This document shows, piece after piece, positions 25,201 to 40,241 of a stretch of DNA of 64,000 nt (its first letter is position 1; each line of letters opens with the position of its first letter). A program made the translations under genes and the position numbers. The DNA is taken from the NCBI RefSeq assembly GCF_964340395.1, contig NC_135555.1, positions 21,366,447 through 21,430,446 on the forward strand. The letters are read 5' to 3'. The notes beneath the pieces were generated by a model, which saw only the letters and a program-made list of their open reading frames with translations, was not told where the DNA came from and ran no database searches. This DNA is from Glandiceps talaboti (lineage: Eukaryota > Hemichordata > Enteropneusta > Spengelidae).

Positions 25201-28200
25201 CGCGATTCGTACCGTGTCAGTGTTACTAAGTTAGCAGTTTCATTGTAGGCTGTAAGTTGTACCGGTAAAAAAACGATCATCACATCATGTAGGAAGTACA
25301 AAAACATAGAACACGTTGTTTTCTTGCTGAATAAACTCACTGAAATAACAACACGGTCAAATCGCGTCTTCGATTTTGACAGCCACCATTGTTATGATTG
25401 AGCTTCACTTACTTCCGTTGAACGTGGCCAGTACAGTGTAGAGGCCAGCCTTACCCTTATTATACACAAATCATCGTACAACTAATTTTATTGGCTATAA
25501 TATTAGCTACATTTGAAAGGTCTCACTTGATTGGCTCATCCTTCGCTATTCCCGTTTTCAAGAGACACCCCGCCAGAATAAAGTGCCACGTAGTACAGCA
25601 ATGGCGCGAGATCGCCTGTTGGGCGACTTTCCCACCGGGTGTGCTTTTCGAAAACTACACAACACATGCTTTTATGACACGGAATCATAGAAAATCTACC
25701 CCGTTTCCAAACTAATCGTAATTTTATCGCGAATAGACAACCGGAGTTGGTCAAAATAGCAAATTAAAAATCAAATGACCGTGAATTCATCATATAGCCG
25801 GTGGTTGAAGTGATCTTTTTTTAAATTTCTTTTCATCACAAAAACAAAATCTGTGTGATCAAAAGTGTTGTAAACTAAACCAGAAAGAATTATCGGACTG
25901 GCTAAACTTCCCGCTGAACTGGAGTAAGGTCCAAGCCTCGATAGTACGTGAGCAAATCGTCTCAAACTAGCGATACAACTTTCAAAATATAACTTGACAT
26001 GTCTTCATTTGTTAGAGTTATACAATTCAAGACGGGTTTTCACTCGAAAGAAACAATTCTGTGAATAATGACATTCTGAACGCAGCGATTTCTCGGACGA
26101 TGTTAACACTGTAACGTACGGCTGGCAACGACTTGCTTCCGGGTTAGTCCCTCGTACATCCGGGTACTTGAGATTGTCGCAATTTTGACGCTGTAATTTT
26201 GCCACCAATATTGATCGTACAAAAACAAAACTCCATAAATGAACCACAAAGTACTTTCCCTTTCAAAATGTGGTAATTTTAGAAAGAGTATTATCGTTTT
26301 TATTGACGACTGACTCTGTCAAAAATCGTCCCATACACTTCAGTTCACAGGCATTCAAACTTGATCATGAGGGAGGTGCATATACTGGAATGAACCATTC
26401 TGTAGGAGGGGTGGATGGAGAATTGGATTTGAAGTTTACAACCCTTTTTCGAACAAATATTTGTCATTTGGGCGCACAATGCGTAGAATTAAGACTATAG
26501 CACATATTACATTGCTTGTTTGACGTCAATAGTGTCTTTTGAAAAGTTGCACTTTACCTAAAGTCTCGCGGAGTGATTTCCAATATGGCGTCGGTCATTA
26601 TACTCATTAACATATTCATTTTTTTTTCAAATTTCAAAAAAAAAAATCATAAAAAATAGAAGAGAAGACGTGCTGACTTGAAATTAACAAATCTAAGTAA
26701 GGTACCCTCTGTGCATCAACACACCACATATCAAAGTAATCTGACTTAAAGTTTATGAGGAGTTGATGAAAATGTCATTTTGGGAAAAAAAATCATAAAA
26801 AATTGAAAATGGCACAGATCAACTTGGCATGAACAAATCTGAATAGCCTCCCCCCAGGGAACATGCACACCAAATATCGAAGAATTCCGACTGTCACTTT
26901 CGGAGTAGATAGTGAAGATATAAAAGTTTGACGGACACCTATGATTCACTCTACTCTCTATACCTCAATACCCACCTATACCTAAAGCTACGCTTTCAGC
27001 TTTCGCTGACAGCGGAGCTAAAAAGTTGTTTGGTTCCCGTTACCCGACCCCACCTAGTTTTTCACGCCGACCCTAAACTTTTTTTTTTACGTATTCGAGA
27101 AAAATAATAATAAAATCGCAAAAATCGTGAATTCTCACAAGTAATAGTGGGTGCGGAAACTGACATCAACTTAAAAAGACAATATAAAACTATCTGGAAT
27201 GGCTGTACATCTGATAGGAAGAAATAAACAACACAGAGACCATTTGGTAAATAATGGAAAACCTGAACTAGACACTCACACATGAAAACAAAATATAATA
27301 AAATAAAACAAGCGACCTATCGGTCAGAATAGCTCCGCTGTTGTTTTTAATTTAATTTTTTATTTTGGTAACATGTAGAAGTGGTTCAGTTCTTCAGCTC
27401 TTTACTATGCAGTTTTGTTTTAGCGATGTAATAAAGTGGTTAGTGGTTTCATATGATGTCTCACTATAAAACACATTTTACACAGAAAGTTGGTAATGTA
27501 TTGTACTTTTATACCATAGTCACCATTTTATTAAAAAAAATCTACTGTTTAATATGAAAAATTACACAAAATCTCAGAAAAATAATGGGAAATGCACACA
27601 AGAAAAAGAAGAAAAAAACGCCAATGGCGTTGTAGCACAACTATACAGTTTTTAAAAATGCTAACATGCTAACGATAAGTGTTCATTTGGTGAATGACTA
27701 TCCAGTTGCCTAGCCAACCATGTTGCTATCTTTACGATATATGCTATCATTTGGCTGTTGCTATGGACGTGGTCTTGTTGCTAGGCATATTTACATACAT
27801 TTTTTGAATGTTTATTCAATTGTCTATTAAACCCCATTGTTATTTTCGCAATACATGTGATCATTTGACTGTTGCTATGGGCGTGGTCTTGTTGCTATAT
27901 TTGCATATATTTTTTGAATGTTTATTCAATTGTCTATTAATCCCTGTTGTTGTCTTTGTGAAATACACGACTGTTTGGCTGTTGCTATGGGCGTGGTCAT
28001 GGTTGCTACGGTATTTGCATACATTTTTTGAATGTTTACTCATTTGCCTACCATATGATGTTGTTATTTGACCAAACTATACTGCCATTTGGTTGTTGCT
28101 AAGGGCATGGTCATGGTCGCTAGGGCCAATTTTGTCAAAATGTTTTGAAGAATAACACTCAGAAACATCTCACCAAGTTTCAGACTCGGTGACCAAGTAC

Positions 28201-31200
28201 TTTTTGAGATATAAGTTTTTGACCAAAAATGAACATTTGTACACCTAATTTGCATAACACTCATGGAATCATGGTATGCTTAATATTTCTTTGTCCATAC
28301 ATCCCTAGATACATTCCCATTAAATTTCAGCACAATCTGCTCAGATTTTTAACCAAAAAGACACATTTTTAGCCCTAATTTGCATATCACTGATGGAATC
28401 ATCCCGTCATGAACAAATCTTACTTTACACCCCCTTAAGAATGTTCCCACCAAATTTCGCACCAATCTGCCCAGTAGTTTCTGAGTTTAAGTTTTTTGAC
28501 CAAAAATAACATTTTTTGACCCAAATCACACACCTGTGATGCGATCATTTTGATTTGAACAATTTCCCAACTAGACACCCAAGGTAATGGACCCACCAAA
28601 TATCCTGGCAATTGGTTCAGTGGTTTTTGACTTTAAGTTGTTTACACACACACACACACACACACATCCACACACACAGACAGACAGACAGATGCCGGGC
28701 GATCCCTATAGCACTACTGAACCTCAGTTCAGTTGTGCTAAAAAGAGGATTTTGAGGTTGGCTATAAATAATTCCAGTGTCTTATAGCTTTAACCCTGGA
28801 AAATTTTAATGATGAATGAAATAAACTAGGGATCTAAAATAATTTTGAGGCAATTCGAATTTCAATTTTCTAACAAATTTACCAAGTCAACAACATTCAA
28901 CTTGTACTAGTTGTAGTAGACATAACATCGTCTCATATTTTAATTTACGGAGTTTCTTGTGACCGGCGCCTGTCAGCAAACTCGGCCAATTTTTTTTCAT
29001 CATTCCATTGTATTTAAACCTTGTACTTGACATTTCGCAATATTTATAATTCTCAACAAATTACCTCAACATGCCTCACCTCGCTCGTACTCAAAGCAGT
29101 CCCGGTATGATCACTGACGAGTCGTGCTTGCATACGGAGTAATCCGGGACTCGATTCTGACAATTGTCCCTACTATTTGTTTAGAGTCAAGTCAGCAATA
29201 TAGACTTGTGCACCGCCTGTCGTATGTAAACAGGGCTAACCACTGGCATGAACTTGAGAGATGCTCTTGTCATACAGTGCCATTTCTATCAGATACTAAT
29301 TTCTACTACCAGTCATTTTAGTCATTTCATTATATTTTTTCAATATTAATGTTATATTATACATATCCTAATGAAGCTATATTTGTAAATCACATGCAAT
29401 TGCTTAGTTAAGTTTGTATTTTTTTTATTCCATACAATATTTATAGATTCATTCAAGTCAACTCAAACTACTTGAAAATGTCTGCCAAGGTACAAAACTG
29501 GTCAAAGATTTTAGTCCTACCCATTCACTGCTGTTAATGTTTGTTTGTTTGTTTGTTTGTTTGTTTGTTTGTTTGTTGAGTTTAACTTTGGAGCAATTAC
29601 ACAAAAGAAGTATAATACAGTATAGTTAAAAACATTTTGATTACTAATCAATTCTCACAGCATGTACTGAGTAATTAATGATTTTAATGAAAAAATGAGA
29701 CTCATAGACTACTCCTATGAGATATTAAAACTTAAAATTGTGGTTACCAACTTCCTTCTCAGTAAAACCAATAGCCATGTTAAATTAAATAAAAAATTTA
29801 TGGAATATCCTGGGGGGAGGACAAATTGACACAGGAAATATAACCTAGAATTGATCAGTTTCCTGGAATGTCAATTGAAGTAGGTGGACAAATCAGAACA
29901 TGTAAAGTGACAAGGAATCACCTCTGTACAGGAAGACGGAAAGTGACAAGGAATCACCTCTGTACAGGAAGACGGGAAAGTGACAAGGAATCACCTCTGT
30001 ACAGGAAGATGGAAAGTGACAAGGAATCATCTCTGTACAGGAAGACAGAAAACACACCCAAATTTAAAGTCTCAAGATTAAATCCCAGGTTTTCACATTA
30101 TTATTATTTTATCAGTAAAGTCATAAGTTTTATAGATACAATAATCCTTTGTATTCTGGACAAATTTTCTCTGTAGCTAGCTCTACCAGACAACTGGGTT
30201 TTTAATCAGAAAGGGCCTTGAAAGTCATTGCCTTCGCTGAAAGCTCTGGCAGCACTAACAGACAACTTCTCATTTGTCATTTTTATTCTCAATTTCGACA
30301 CATTTCGATTGTACTGACATAAGAACGTATGATTGCCTAGAGACCAAACACAATCAGAATTCCACAAATAATCTATTTTTGAGATTAAACGGTCGAGTGT
30401 TTTTGCTAAGGCTGAGTAACCTTGGTAATAGAGGCAGGGAAAACTGGTCAAATAGCATAGTTCCCATACATGTTTTTACACTGTACCATGATTTAGTTTA
30501 GAGAAACACTGCATGGAAATGAAACACAATTCTATACATCCTAATACAAAATACTTTACTTGATGCTGTATGAACACTTGGATAATAACTAGATCCTTTA
30601 AGTTATCAGAATTAATGAAACCTACACACCATCAATTATTCAACATATCCTCAAGTTAAATACACCTCTTTCTAGAAAGAAATTAGCACCAGTTCTGACA
30701 AATTATAAATTTTTTATCACAATTGTCAGAATTAATATGAATATATATTGTGTAAATGTTTCATTTATAGAGAGAGGAAGACTTGATAGGTTTAGTTTTT
30801 TGACACAGAGAAAGTGAAGACAACTTCCTGTCATTGAGACTCCTACATGTCCTAGTTTTAATCAAAGCGCTGTAATATACTTTCTCATATTGGCCACTGA
30901 GGGCGTATTCCATAATCTTTATATTCAAATATTGTGACTGTAGTAAACTTACATTTTTAGCTTGTTTATCTGACACAATATTTGTACTAAATTATATCAG
31001 CTTTTAAATTTTGAGTGACTATAAACATCAAAATGAAAACAGATTTATCAAGTCAGGTGATGTGCTATAATTTTACTGTCCAAATTTTACGTCCACCATA
31101 AACAAAGAGGAACAAAGTCTCACAAATTGTCTCTCAGCTTAGATTTTTTTAACGGTCATATATACATCATTTTTGCAGTATCCTCTCAACATTACAAAAT

Positions 31201-34200
31201 TTTACTTTTTTATTCTGTGGTTACTTGTTTTTGGAAATTGTTTTAATTCTCTAATTTTCATATTTCCTTTTTTGTAATACAACTTTACACTGAGGTTCTG
31301 TCTATAAATAATATCATGAACCATACATACATTTCTAACCCAAATATTTCAAGGTGACTATTTTTTTGTAATAAATAACTTTTGGCAATTTTTCCATATT
31401 TTTTTTTTTTTGCAATTTTCTTATAAGTATCCATTTTGTGATAAGTAACTTTTTGATAATCTTCCCATTTTTTTTATTTTTTTTACAAATTTCTCATTAA
31501 TATCATTTTTGTAATAAACAACTTGTAGTCATTTTTCTTCTATTCTTTTCATTAATTTCTTTTCAGTATTTTACTTTTGTGGTAAATGGCATTTTCATTA
31601 CCAATGCCAGATACCTGTGTTTCAAATCCAAATTTTAACCCTAACTCTAACTGGGCTTAGTAGTCTTGAGGAATGACTGGCGTTCAGCGTGCGAAATTAA
31701 CGCCGGTCCTTCGGCCCGAGACCAACATATTTCCGTTCGGACCGACAGTTTTTCAGAATTACAACAACGTATCGGTCCTTATGACCGACTGAAATTTGGA
31801 GTAAATAATAACATTTATTCAAAGATATATCCAATTTCACCTACATGAATCTGATCTTGTGTTACCTATTTTACTCTCGACATCATCTCGTTCAAGTCAA
31901 GCGACACAGAGCTAGCTCGCTACGTGTTGTTGTCAATGTTGATATCATGTCTACATATGACGTAGCATACAGCATTTACTTTATGAAATTATGTTAGCAA
32001 ACACATGATTGACCGAATTTCTCCAATTATTTGTGTCTTGACTAATCAGAACGTCTTAGACATTCAGACCCATTTTGCGTTTTTTCCCACCATGATATAG
32101 TAATTGTCGTAAAGTTTACTGTTCTAAGTGTATGAAACTTTTAACGTGTTTGAGACAGTTCCATGTTGCATTTATTAAGTATGTGGCGATATTTAGAAGG
32201 CAGCAATGAACTTCCGAAGAAGAAGACGAATTTAAACAGACACTGTTTTTTAAAGGCTGGTATTAAAGCAGGTAAATGTTAGCGGGTTTCCCGATCAATT
32301 TACCGGATTTCCCCATGTGTGTGGCCATGATCAAAACAAACTGACGGAAAACATATAAACTACTCTGAAAATGGCGTTTTAACTAATAAAGAAGGCAGGT
32401 ACACTTCGTAAAATATCTTCAGTACGATAGGTTTTATTTGTAAAACAGTTAAAAAAAAAATGCGTAGTCTGATTGCTTTCAATTTGATTCATATGATAAT
32501 ATATGTCCTGTCATGTTGTAATCAACGTATACACTTAGAAATGTTGCATTTTTGTTGCCATTGTTGTATCTGGAAAATTACTGCATCATGCCAAACACGG
32601 GTACATATAGTGGATGATACATTACTGTACAGTTACCATATCACGCTCCCACGTCAAAAAAAACTTGCATTGTAAGACATGTTTAGCCATAGTTCTCTTC
32701 ATCATAGTCAGATTTCTTACACAAACAATCGAGTCAGAGACGATACTCAATGCACCACTGTATGGTGTACGGGTAGGGCTTTATGGGGGGGGGGGGGGTG
32801 CTTCAGTACATATTTGAAGGAAGACGAAACCGCTCCGTGTCACTTTTGTGGATGGAAATTGAAATTTGTGGGTCTACGTTCGCTAAGAGTTGGAAAGCTA
32901 CATCAGCTGTTGCCACAGACGATGAATCTGACTTTGCATATGTGATTCAGAATTTAGTGAATCGTACAGAGAGGAAGAAGAGGACTGTGATCTCTTAGAG
33001 ATTGCAGATAATGTATATTTAATGATTCATTCACCCATATTATCTACAATCTATGGATATGTATTTCTATGGTGTAATGAATACATTCAGTCTCAGACCC
33101 GTGACTATAGTCTATAGGAACAGATTATGCGAGAATGAATATTCATAGTCTCTGGGTTCATAGTTACAAATGAAAATCTCTACTCATAGAGTCAAATATT
33201 ACTTGGTAGTGAATCAAAATTTACTTCCAAGTTATTTGTTGACTCTGTGAGTGGAAATTTTATGAAATAATAGTGGATAGTGAACAATTCGTACTCTCTT
33301 TTACTTTAGTATATCTAAAGATATGTTGTATCATATTAAAGTTCAAAATCATTTAATCTGTAAATGGAGGGTATATAAATATAGGTCGTGAACGTGAACT
33401 GCATTGAGTATGGACCAGCAGTTTTCCTTAAGGACCAGCAGTATTTGCTACATGTCGGTCCTTATGACCAGTAGTCATTTTCCCTTAAGTTCACACACTG
33501 CTGGCGTTATGATATTACTTCAGCGACCATATTTTCAATTTTGAAGTTTCCTTGCCATATTCCAAATCTACCTGCCTAGCACTGTTTGCACAGTATTGAA
33601 GCCACACCCAGACACATGTTGTGTGCAAGAAATAAGTCAGAACAAAATCAGCCATACATAATTATAGAAGGTCAGAGATGGTATACATCATCACAGTTGC
33701 ACTTTGACAAACAAATGTAGGATCAACCAATCAGGTTCAATCAATGGATTTCTACTAATACTCCATGAACAATGCTAGGCAGGTAGACTTGGGGACAGCA
33801 AGGGAAATTCTAAAATTAAAAGTTATGGTTCCTGAACTACATGTATAATATTACAGATTTCAGTTCTCTACACTAAGTCTTTAAGATAGTCTTACAAATA
33901 GAAAAGAATACTTACATCAGTTGGTGACATTGGTCTCTTGGAGTCACTGTGGGCAGGAGATGTTGACTCACTTTCTGTGAAAATAAAATCAAACAGAAAA
34001 TAATAGTTATAAATGATAATTTCTGCTCAAAGTAGCCCTATCTAGATGGCACAAAAATTTCTACCTGAGGTAAGATTCAGACAGTTTGAGGCTCATGACT
34101 TCAATCCCATTGTAGCACCGAAATATAACAGATTTGCAATTTTCTTCTGGCTTTATTTTGTTATTTCAGTCGATATTTATTGTCCGTTGTTTACATAAAA

Positions 34201-37200
34201 TCGGACAAAAAACTGTGTGTCAAATAACAAACAAAGTTTTATTACTTCACAACGTATACTTTTATGACCGGGTCAGGAGAAATCATGCGACATCTGCAAC
34301 CTTCCTACGTGTAGACACAAACCTATCCTACCTCAGGTAGGACTATTACGACCTACATTTGTACATCTAGATGGGGCTACTGACAGAGTCAACAAGTTTT
34401 TGGAAAATGTATCCCAAATTTCTGCCAACATCTTGTCTGCATCAACAAAAGTGTACTCCAATGAGCTGTTGGTGTATCATGTCTAATACCAGGTTTAAGT
34501 CTGCCTACAGTAATGGTTAATAAACCCTGCAATAGCTGTAACTTGAGTATCAATCTTGTTGATCAGACAATCGACAATTTATTCACTGAAAATTGTTGAA
34601 ATACCAATAATTAGACATTGGATATTTTAACTAGAGCTCTGCTGTATCCATGGATAATATAGTAACAGGTTGACATCATGATTCCATTTGTGTGCTGATT
34701 TTTGGGTGCGGACCCAAAAATAAATGTGGATACATTGCACCATACTATGTGTACAGCTGCATACAGTCAATATATTTGCTTAGATGATTCAATACTATTC
34801 AGTATGTACAATATTACCAGTAAGTCAGTATATCTAACAAAACAGTTTCAGTTTCAAAAGACATTCCAGTAGCAGCCATAGTGTATCTTTAAGTATTACT
34901 TCCGTTAGCAGAATGGGAATACTACCCTGTACAGGTACCTTTTTTTTCACATACAGCCCACCAACTACCAAAAAGACATATACATGTATCTATCCCTACA
35001 GTTTAGTACAAAGTTGTAGGCCATGCAACTTCTATATTAATTGCCAGAGAAATTTTAAACTTAAATTTTGTTGACAATTGTTATACCAGACTAAAATACT
35101 TGTTTTGTCGATATATATGGTAATATTACTAGTATTCCACAGAAAAGACAAGAATGCTTACAAATCTTTGGTATGCTAGTTTCATTTCTAAATCAATGCT
35201 GTTCAATTTTTTTTCCATTTCTTTCCACAAATTACTTATGGTGGTATACTTTTGATATGTTTGTTTGTTTGTTTGCTGAGTTCAACTTTGGTGCAATTAC
35301 ACAAAAGATGTATAATATAGTATAGTTGAAAAAAAATGTTGATTACTCATCAATTCTCACAGCATGTACTGGGTATAATGATTAATTACACACTTTTTTC
35401 TTACTAATGTTTTTAGTTTGATGCACAAAGTTTTTAGAGGAAATGCAATTACCATATTTTGGCTCCACCTTCAATTTATTAGCTGAGTTTTGACTGAAGT
35501 GTATTTATAGCCATAGTACTTTAGTAAAGTAAATGTATTGATTGAAATTAAATAAATCTCTACTAATGACAGTGATTCCATGTCCATGCTGATCTGGTGC
35601 ACAATGGTTTCAGCTAAATTATGTTAAAATAAAGTTAGCGTCAGAATATTCATACATCCATCTTGTAGTATATTGAGAGATAAATATAACCAACCTGCCG
35701 CTTCTGTTAGATTTGCCCGTAGCGATTTAATAGTCTCCTTAGCTTTCCGTAGTTCAAACTCTAACACTGCTACCCTTTCATCAGTTTGACCAGCACCATC
35801 GTCAGAATATCTCGCAAAATCTAAAGAGTCGAACGTTTGTTCACTTGATGTACGGTCTGAAATAGAATGAACAGTTCTTGAGAAATTCAAACTACAAAAA
35901 TATGCATAATTACATCTAAACTTTTGTTCCAAACATAAACTGAGAAAAATAACGATGTGAAACAACATCGACTGACACTGCATTTGTACTGATGCATGGT
36001 GACTCTCTACAGACTCCGTTACTTGTATTAACACTGTTTTTTATTTACAAGTAACTTCCTGTACATATCATAACAAACTTTTTACACATTTTTAATCTTG
36101 TGCAAATTATTGAGTTAACTGCCAACTTGAAAATCTATGTCACCTCTACTGTCCTGGTACTGGTTCAACATTGGCATACATATGTATTAGATTAACACGG
36201 AATATTCATGACTAAATGTAATAAGCACTTAGGAGTCATGAATATCTGCCAAGTCCCATGAAGCAACAATGCACTAGTACGAAAACAATAGAGGTAAAAC
36301 AGATTTTCAATATATACATAATTTGGTGTTTCTTGGTAAATCAAATCAAATTTATGCGATGTTAAATCATAAAATGACTCTCCAGAACCCAAAGTTTATG
36401 AAATACCTGGTGTTGCATTAATTTTCCTTTTAATCCCCAAACAACAGTTGGTCCATTACAATTCTATAACTTGACTTCATTGTGTAACAATTTACTAATA
36501 TGTAGTAATGACCTTCCTGTCATCACGTTTACCTAACCACAACTTAACCACCTGTTTGATTTCAAGATTTCCTTTTTTCAAGGAATATGAAAAATACTTG
36601 AGAGAACAACTGAGGAGACGGTGACGTACATTAATAATACTAGACTTGAGTCCCGGCCTGTGTGGTCAATAAAACAACCACAGTAACACGTTCACAGTTT
36701 GCTTTTTTTCTATGTCAAATGCATACAATTTGAAGGTTAAAGTGCTACTTATCCAGACTGGACATGACCTAATTATCACTGCCTTCCAGTAATGTCAATG
36801 TCCCCTTGGTCAACTTCCTCTTTTACAAATACAACGCCTACATAGTGAATTTATAAAATACAGACAAGTCACAAGAAGGGCTTCTCTCCTTGCAGATAAG
36901 AATCTTTAGAGCTACTCAACAAATGTTGACGTCACTCCTGGGTTTCATAACTACACTCAACACGTGGTACATAATCATATGGCCTTTCTCTCATGTCACA
37001 AAGGGATTTCTCCTTGTAGGTGAGATCCTGGATACTATGGCTCCTCAACAAATATTGACGTCACGCCATGGTTTCATAACTACACTCAACACGTGGTACA
37101 GATGGCTATGTTTACACCGTTTCTACCACGTCACAAAAGGAATTTCTGTAGATGAGATCTGGGATACTATGGCTACTCATTGACATTTTGAACAAACTAC

Positions 37201-37397
37201 ACCCAACACGTGGTACATAATCACATGGCTATGTTAATCACATCATTTCTATCCAGTCACAATAGTGACTTGCTATTGTATAAGTTGTAGACAAGATTTT
37301 GTAAATTACGGTTGAGTAAGAACATTTTAATTTTCACAAACTTTCTTTCTCATTGTTAGATAGTTTTATACCTACAAACCATACTTATATAAATAAA

Positions 37398-37440
<43 letters not shown>

Positions 37441-37638
37441 TACACACACAGACACACACACACATACATACACACACATACATGTACACACACATACACA
37501 CACATACATACATACATACATGTACATACACACACATACATACACACACATACACACACAGACACACACATACACAGACAGACACACACACACATACACA
37601 CATACATACATACACACATATACACAGACAGACACACA

Positions 37639-37689
<51 letters not shown>

Positions 37690-40208
37690 TTATGACCATG
37701 CCTACATTGTATAGCAACCATTATTGAACCTTTCTTCATCTTATCCAATTGGATGAAAATAAATTGACTGAGAAAAATTTTCCTTTGAGACTTTTCACTC
37801 AATTACTGTAATTGATCCTATAAACTTTTTGAAGATTTGAACTTCAATATGTATTTTGATATTTTTTCCCAGTTTGATTTATCCTGAAAGTACAACAGCA
37901 ATTACATAATCAGCATCTATTAATGTGGGTAGAAAAATATCAATGAAAGGATTAATCTTTGTACATCCAATATTTTCAAAATACTTTAGAGCCATACACC
38001 TAAACTGAGTCTTTCACCAAGTCAACACTTCTTCAAGTTCATGGCACAATTTCAATCAGGCGTATTGCCACTACACATAGAAACAGGAAGGTGAATAGAA
38101 ATGAACCAGTAGGTGACAGACTTTGTGCATTTTGTTATTAAAATGCTGTAGACATTTAAACAAGATTCGCTTTCCCTTACACTGTACTGTCTGTGATGAT
38201 TTGCGTAATATAGTAAATAACAGGACACACATCACTGTCAGTCAACGAGAAGTTAATTACTAAGTGACGAACTGGTTAGGAATACTGCTAAATTCATTGA
38301 GTCCTCATTTTTACAGATGAAAGAAAATTTGGATATAGAAATTAACTTGTATTTTTCTTTGTCACTGCTTTTGTTCATTCTAACCTCTCTGTACTGCCAA
38401 TGTAAAAATTTTGTTGAATGTGACATGATATAAGCCCGATGTGCTGGGACTCAGTTGTACGATTTCACTATATAGTAAAAATAATCTACTGCTCAGTGCT
38501 ACTAAGAGTGCTAAAAATAACACAGGACGGGTTCATTGTAATGAAGTTAAGTATTACAATTGAGTTTTATCTCAAGTAGACAACTGACGTCAGGTTGAAG
38601 TCAATTTATGAATGAAGTCGACTTATGTAGTGTCATAGTGACTGTCATAGTGACTGTCACGACTATATCTGTATATAGTACTACAGTTTACAGCATAAGT
38701 GTCACTCAGCCACACTTCGCATCAATTACTGTACCAAACCCCTGTTTTTACTTTAGGTTTAGGAAGGGGCAAATCTGGCAAACTTTGATTTCAGTATCCA
38801 TTCCATGTTATTATATCATGTACCAAAGGGAGGAAAGTTTGGTATTTACACACAAGAAAAGAAAAGCTTTGGAATGACAATCAAAACCATGGAACAAAAT
38901 TATAAGAGTCACGAGGGAGGGGGGGGGGGGGGGGGGAAGACCACTTCCAGGTGTTGAAAGTAACATGCACTCGATAATACAAATTCAAGGGGTGTCAGGG
39001 AAACCTCTTACAGGTGTCAGTGCCAAAAGTAAAATGCTCTGAACACATTCATGGGTTGGGGAACCTCTCACAAGTGTCAAAAAGAACACATACTAGACAA
39101 AACAAATTCAGTTTTTTTTCTGGGAAACCTCTCACAGGTGTCAAAGGTAATGTGCCAGATAAAACAAATTTTAGGGTGGGGTGGGGGTGGGGGTTTCAGG
39201 AAATCTTTAGCAAGTGTAGAAAACAAGGACAGGTTTAAGAAATCACACCTATCCTCATTTTCTAGCTGAGGTAATAGTGAAAGGAGACTTGCTTTGTGTC
39301 AGTGTCACTTTATAGGTTATTGAGTATGTATTATTATGATGTAATCTGTCTCATTAAACTTACAAAAAGATGTTGTGATAAAGACAAATGACATTTGCTA
39401 ATAAATACACAGTAGGTATTACACTAAATAACACACCAAAGGTGACTGATTTCAAGCTTACTACAACAGTACAAATGAATTGCCTTACTTTTTAATGACC
39501 TCATTTTAGTAACCTTTACACTTGTCATGGTTTTATAAGGAAACACTTCACAAAAAGTCAAAGAGGACAGTGACGTAGATACTGCTTTGAAATGAATTGC
39601 CAAGTTTGATTTCAAAAAATGGCAATATGTAGTAAATGTCATAAAAACCATCCTATGGTCACTTACCAACTATAAATTTTCTAAGTGTATGGTCTTTATA
39701 AAGTTACGTGTATGTTGAAGAAGTGTTCCTTATGATGACAATGAATCAGGGTGGTGAAAACTTTTGTACAAATTGATGATCTATACCCTATAGTTTTAAT
39801 CCACCATGTCTAGAACTAGGAGTATACAATGTAAATGATGGTCCAATGTTTCAATCCCACAGTTTTGTACTGTAATATCTACACCTATATAAAGTGAAGT
39901 GGATTTTATTCAATAGAATCAACCTTTTGTTCATATCCAACTTTTCTATATCTCAGCCAGACAACTACATCCTACACTGACATGGCATTAGTTGATAATT
40001 AAGTTGGATCAACACATACACAAATATACAATATTTTTATGTATGATTGTCGATATAAATTAAACTCTTAAATGATAATTATCTAAATGTTTCTGAAAGG
40101 TCATCACCTGAATTTTGTTGTTATGCTGCTTGGTTTTTACAAAATGATTGTTGGTGTTGGTGGTGGTGGTAGTAGTAGTAGTGGGGTAGTGGTGGGGTGT
40201 TGGTGGTA

Positions 40209-40241
<33 letters not shown>

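Larger units (their letters stand above)
23306..33915 (-). other. RELCH intron 3 (10.6 kb), mobile-element dump
   Basis: No RELCH exon is missing here. Its contents, left to right, are one copy of a 500-bp repeat (23816-24315), a CpG-richer block (24362-26181), an A/T-rich repeat fragment (26590-27022), a 285-bp repeat (27024-27304), a second copy of the 500-bp repeat interrupted by a 1.1-kb element (27302-28925), a (TTTG)n repeat (29537-29692), a 36-bp tandem array (29904-30048) and an unclassified block (31660-33490). 28926-29535 and 30230-31650 show nothing I can name beyond A/T-rich sequence. Confidence 0.75.

Noticed and set aside
27062-27283. 73-codon minus-strand frame also present at 52467-52673
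   Set aside because: Shared only because both are copies of repeat F; frame differs at indels and has no domain.
32614-32998. Overlapping frames around the poly-G tract as one protein
   Set aside because: Three frames compete across a homopolymer, and the candidate upstream exon ends in a phase that does not join any of them through a good acceptor.
36890-37183. 97-codon plus-strand frame as a possible gene
   Set aside because: It coincides with a degenerate tandem repeat and has no recognisable domain or splice context.
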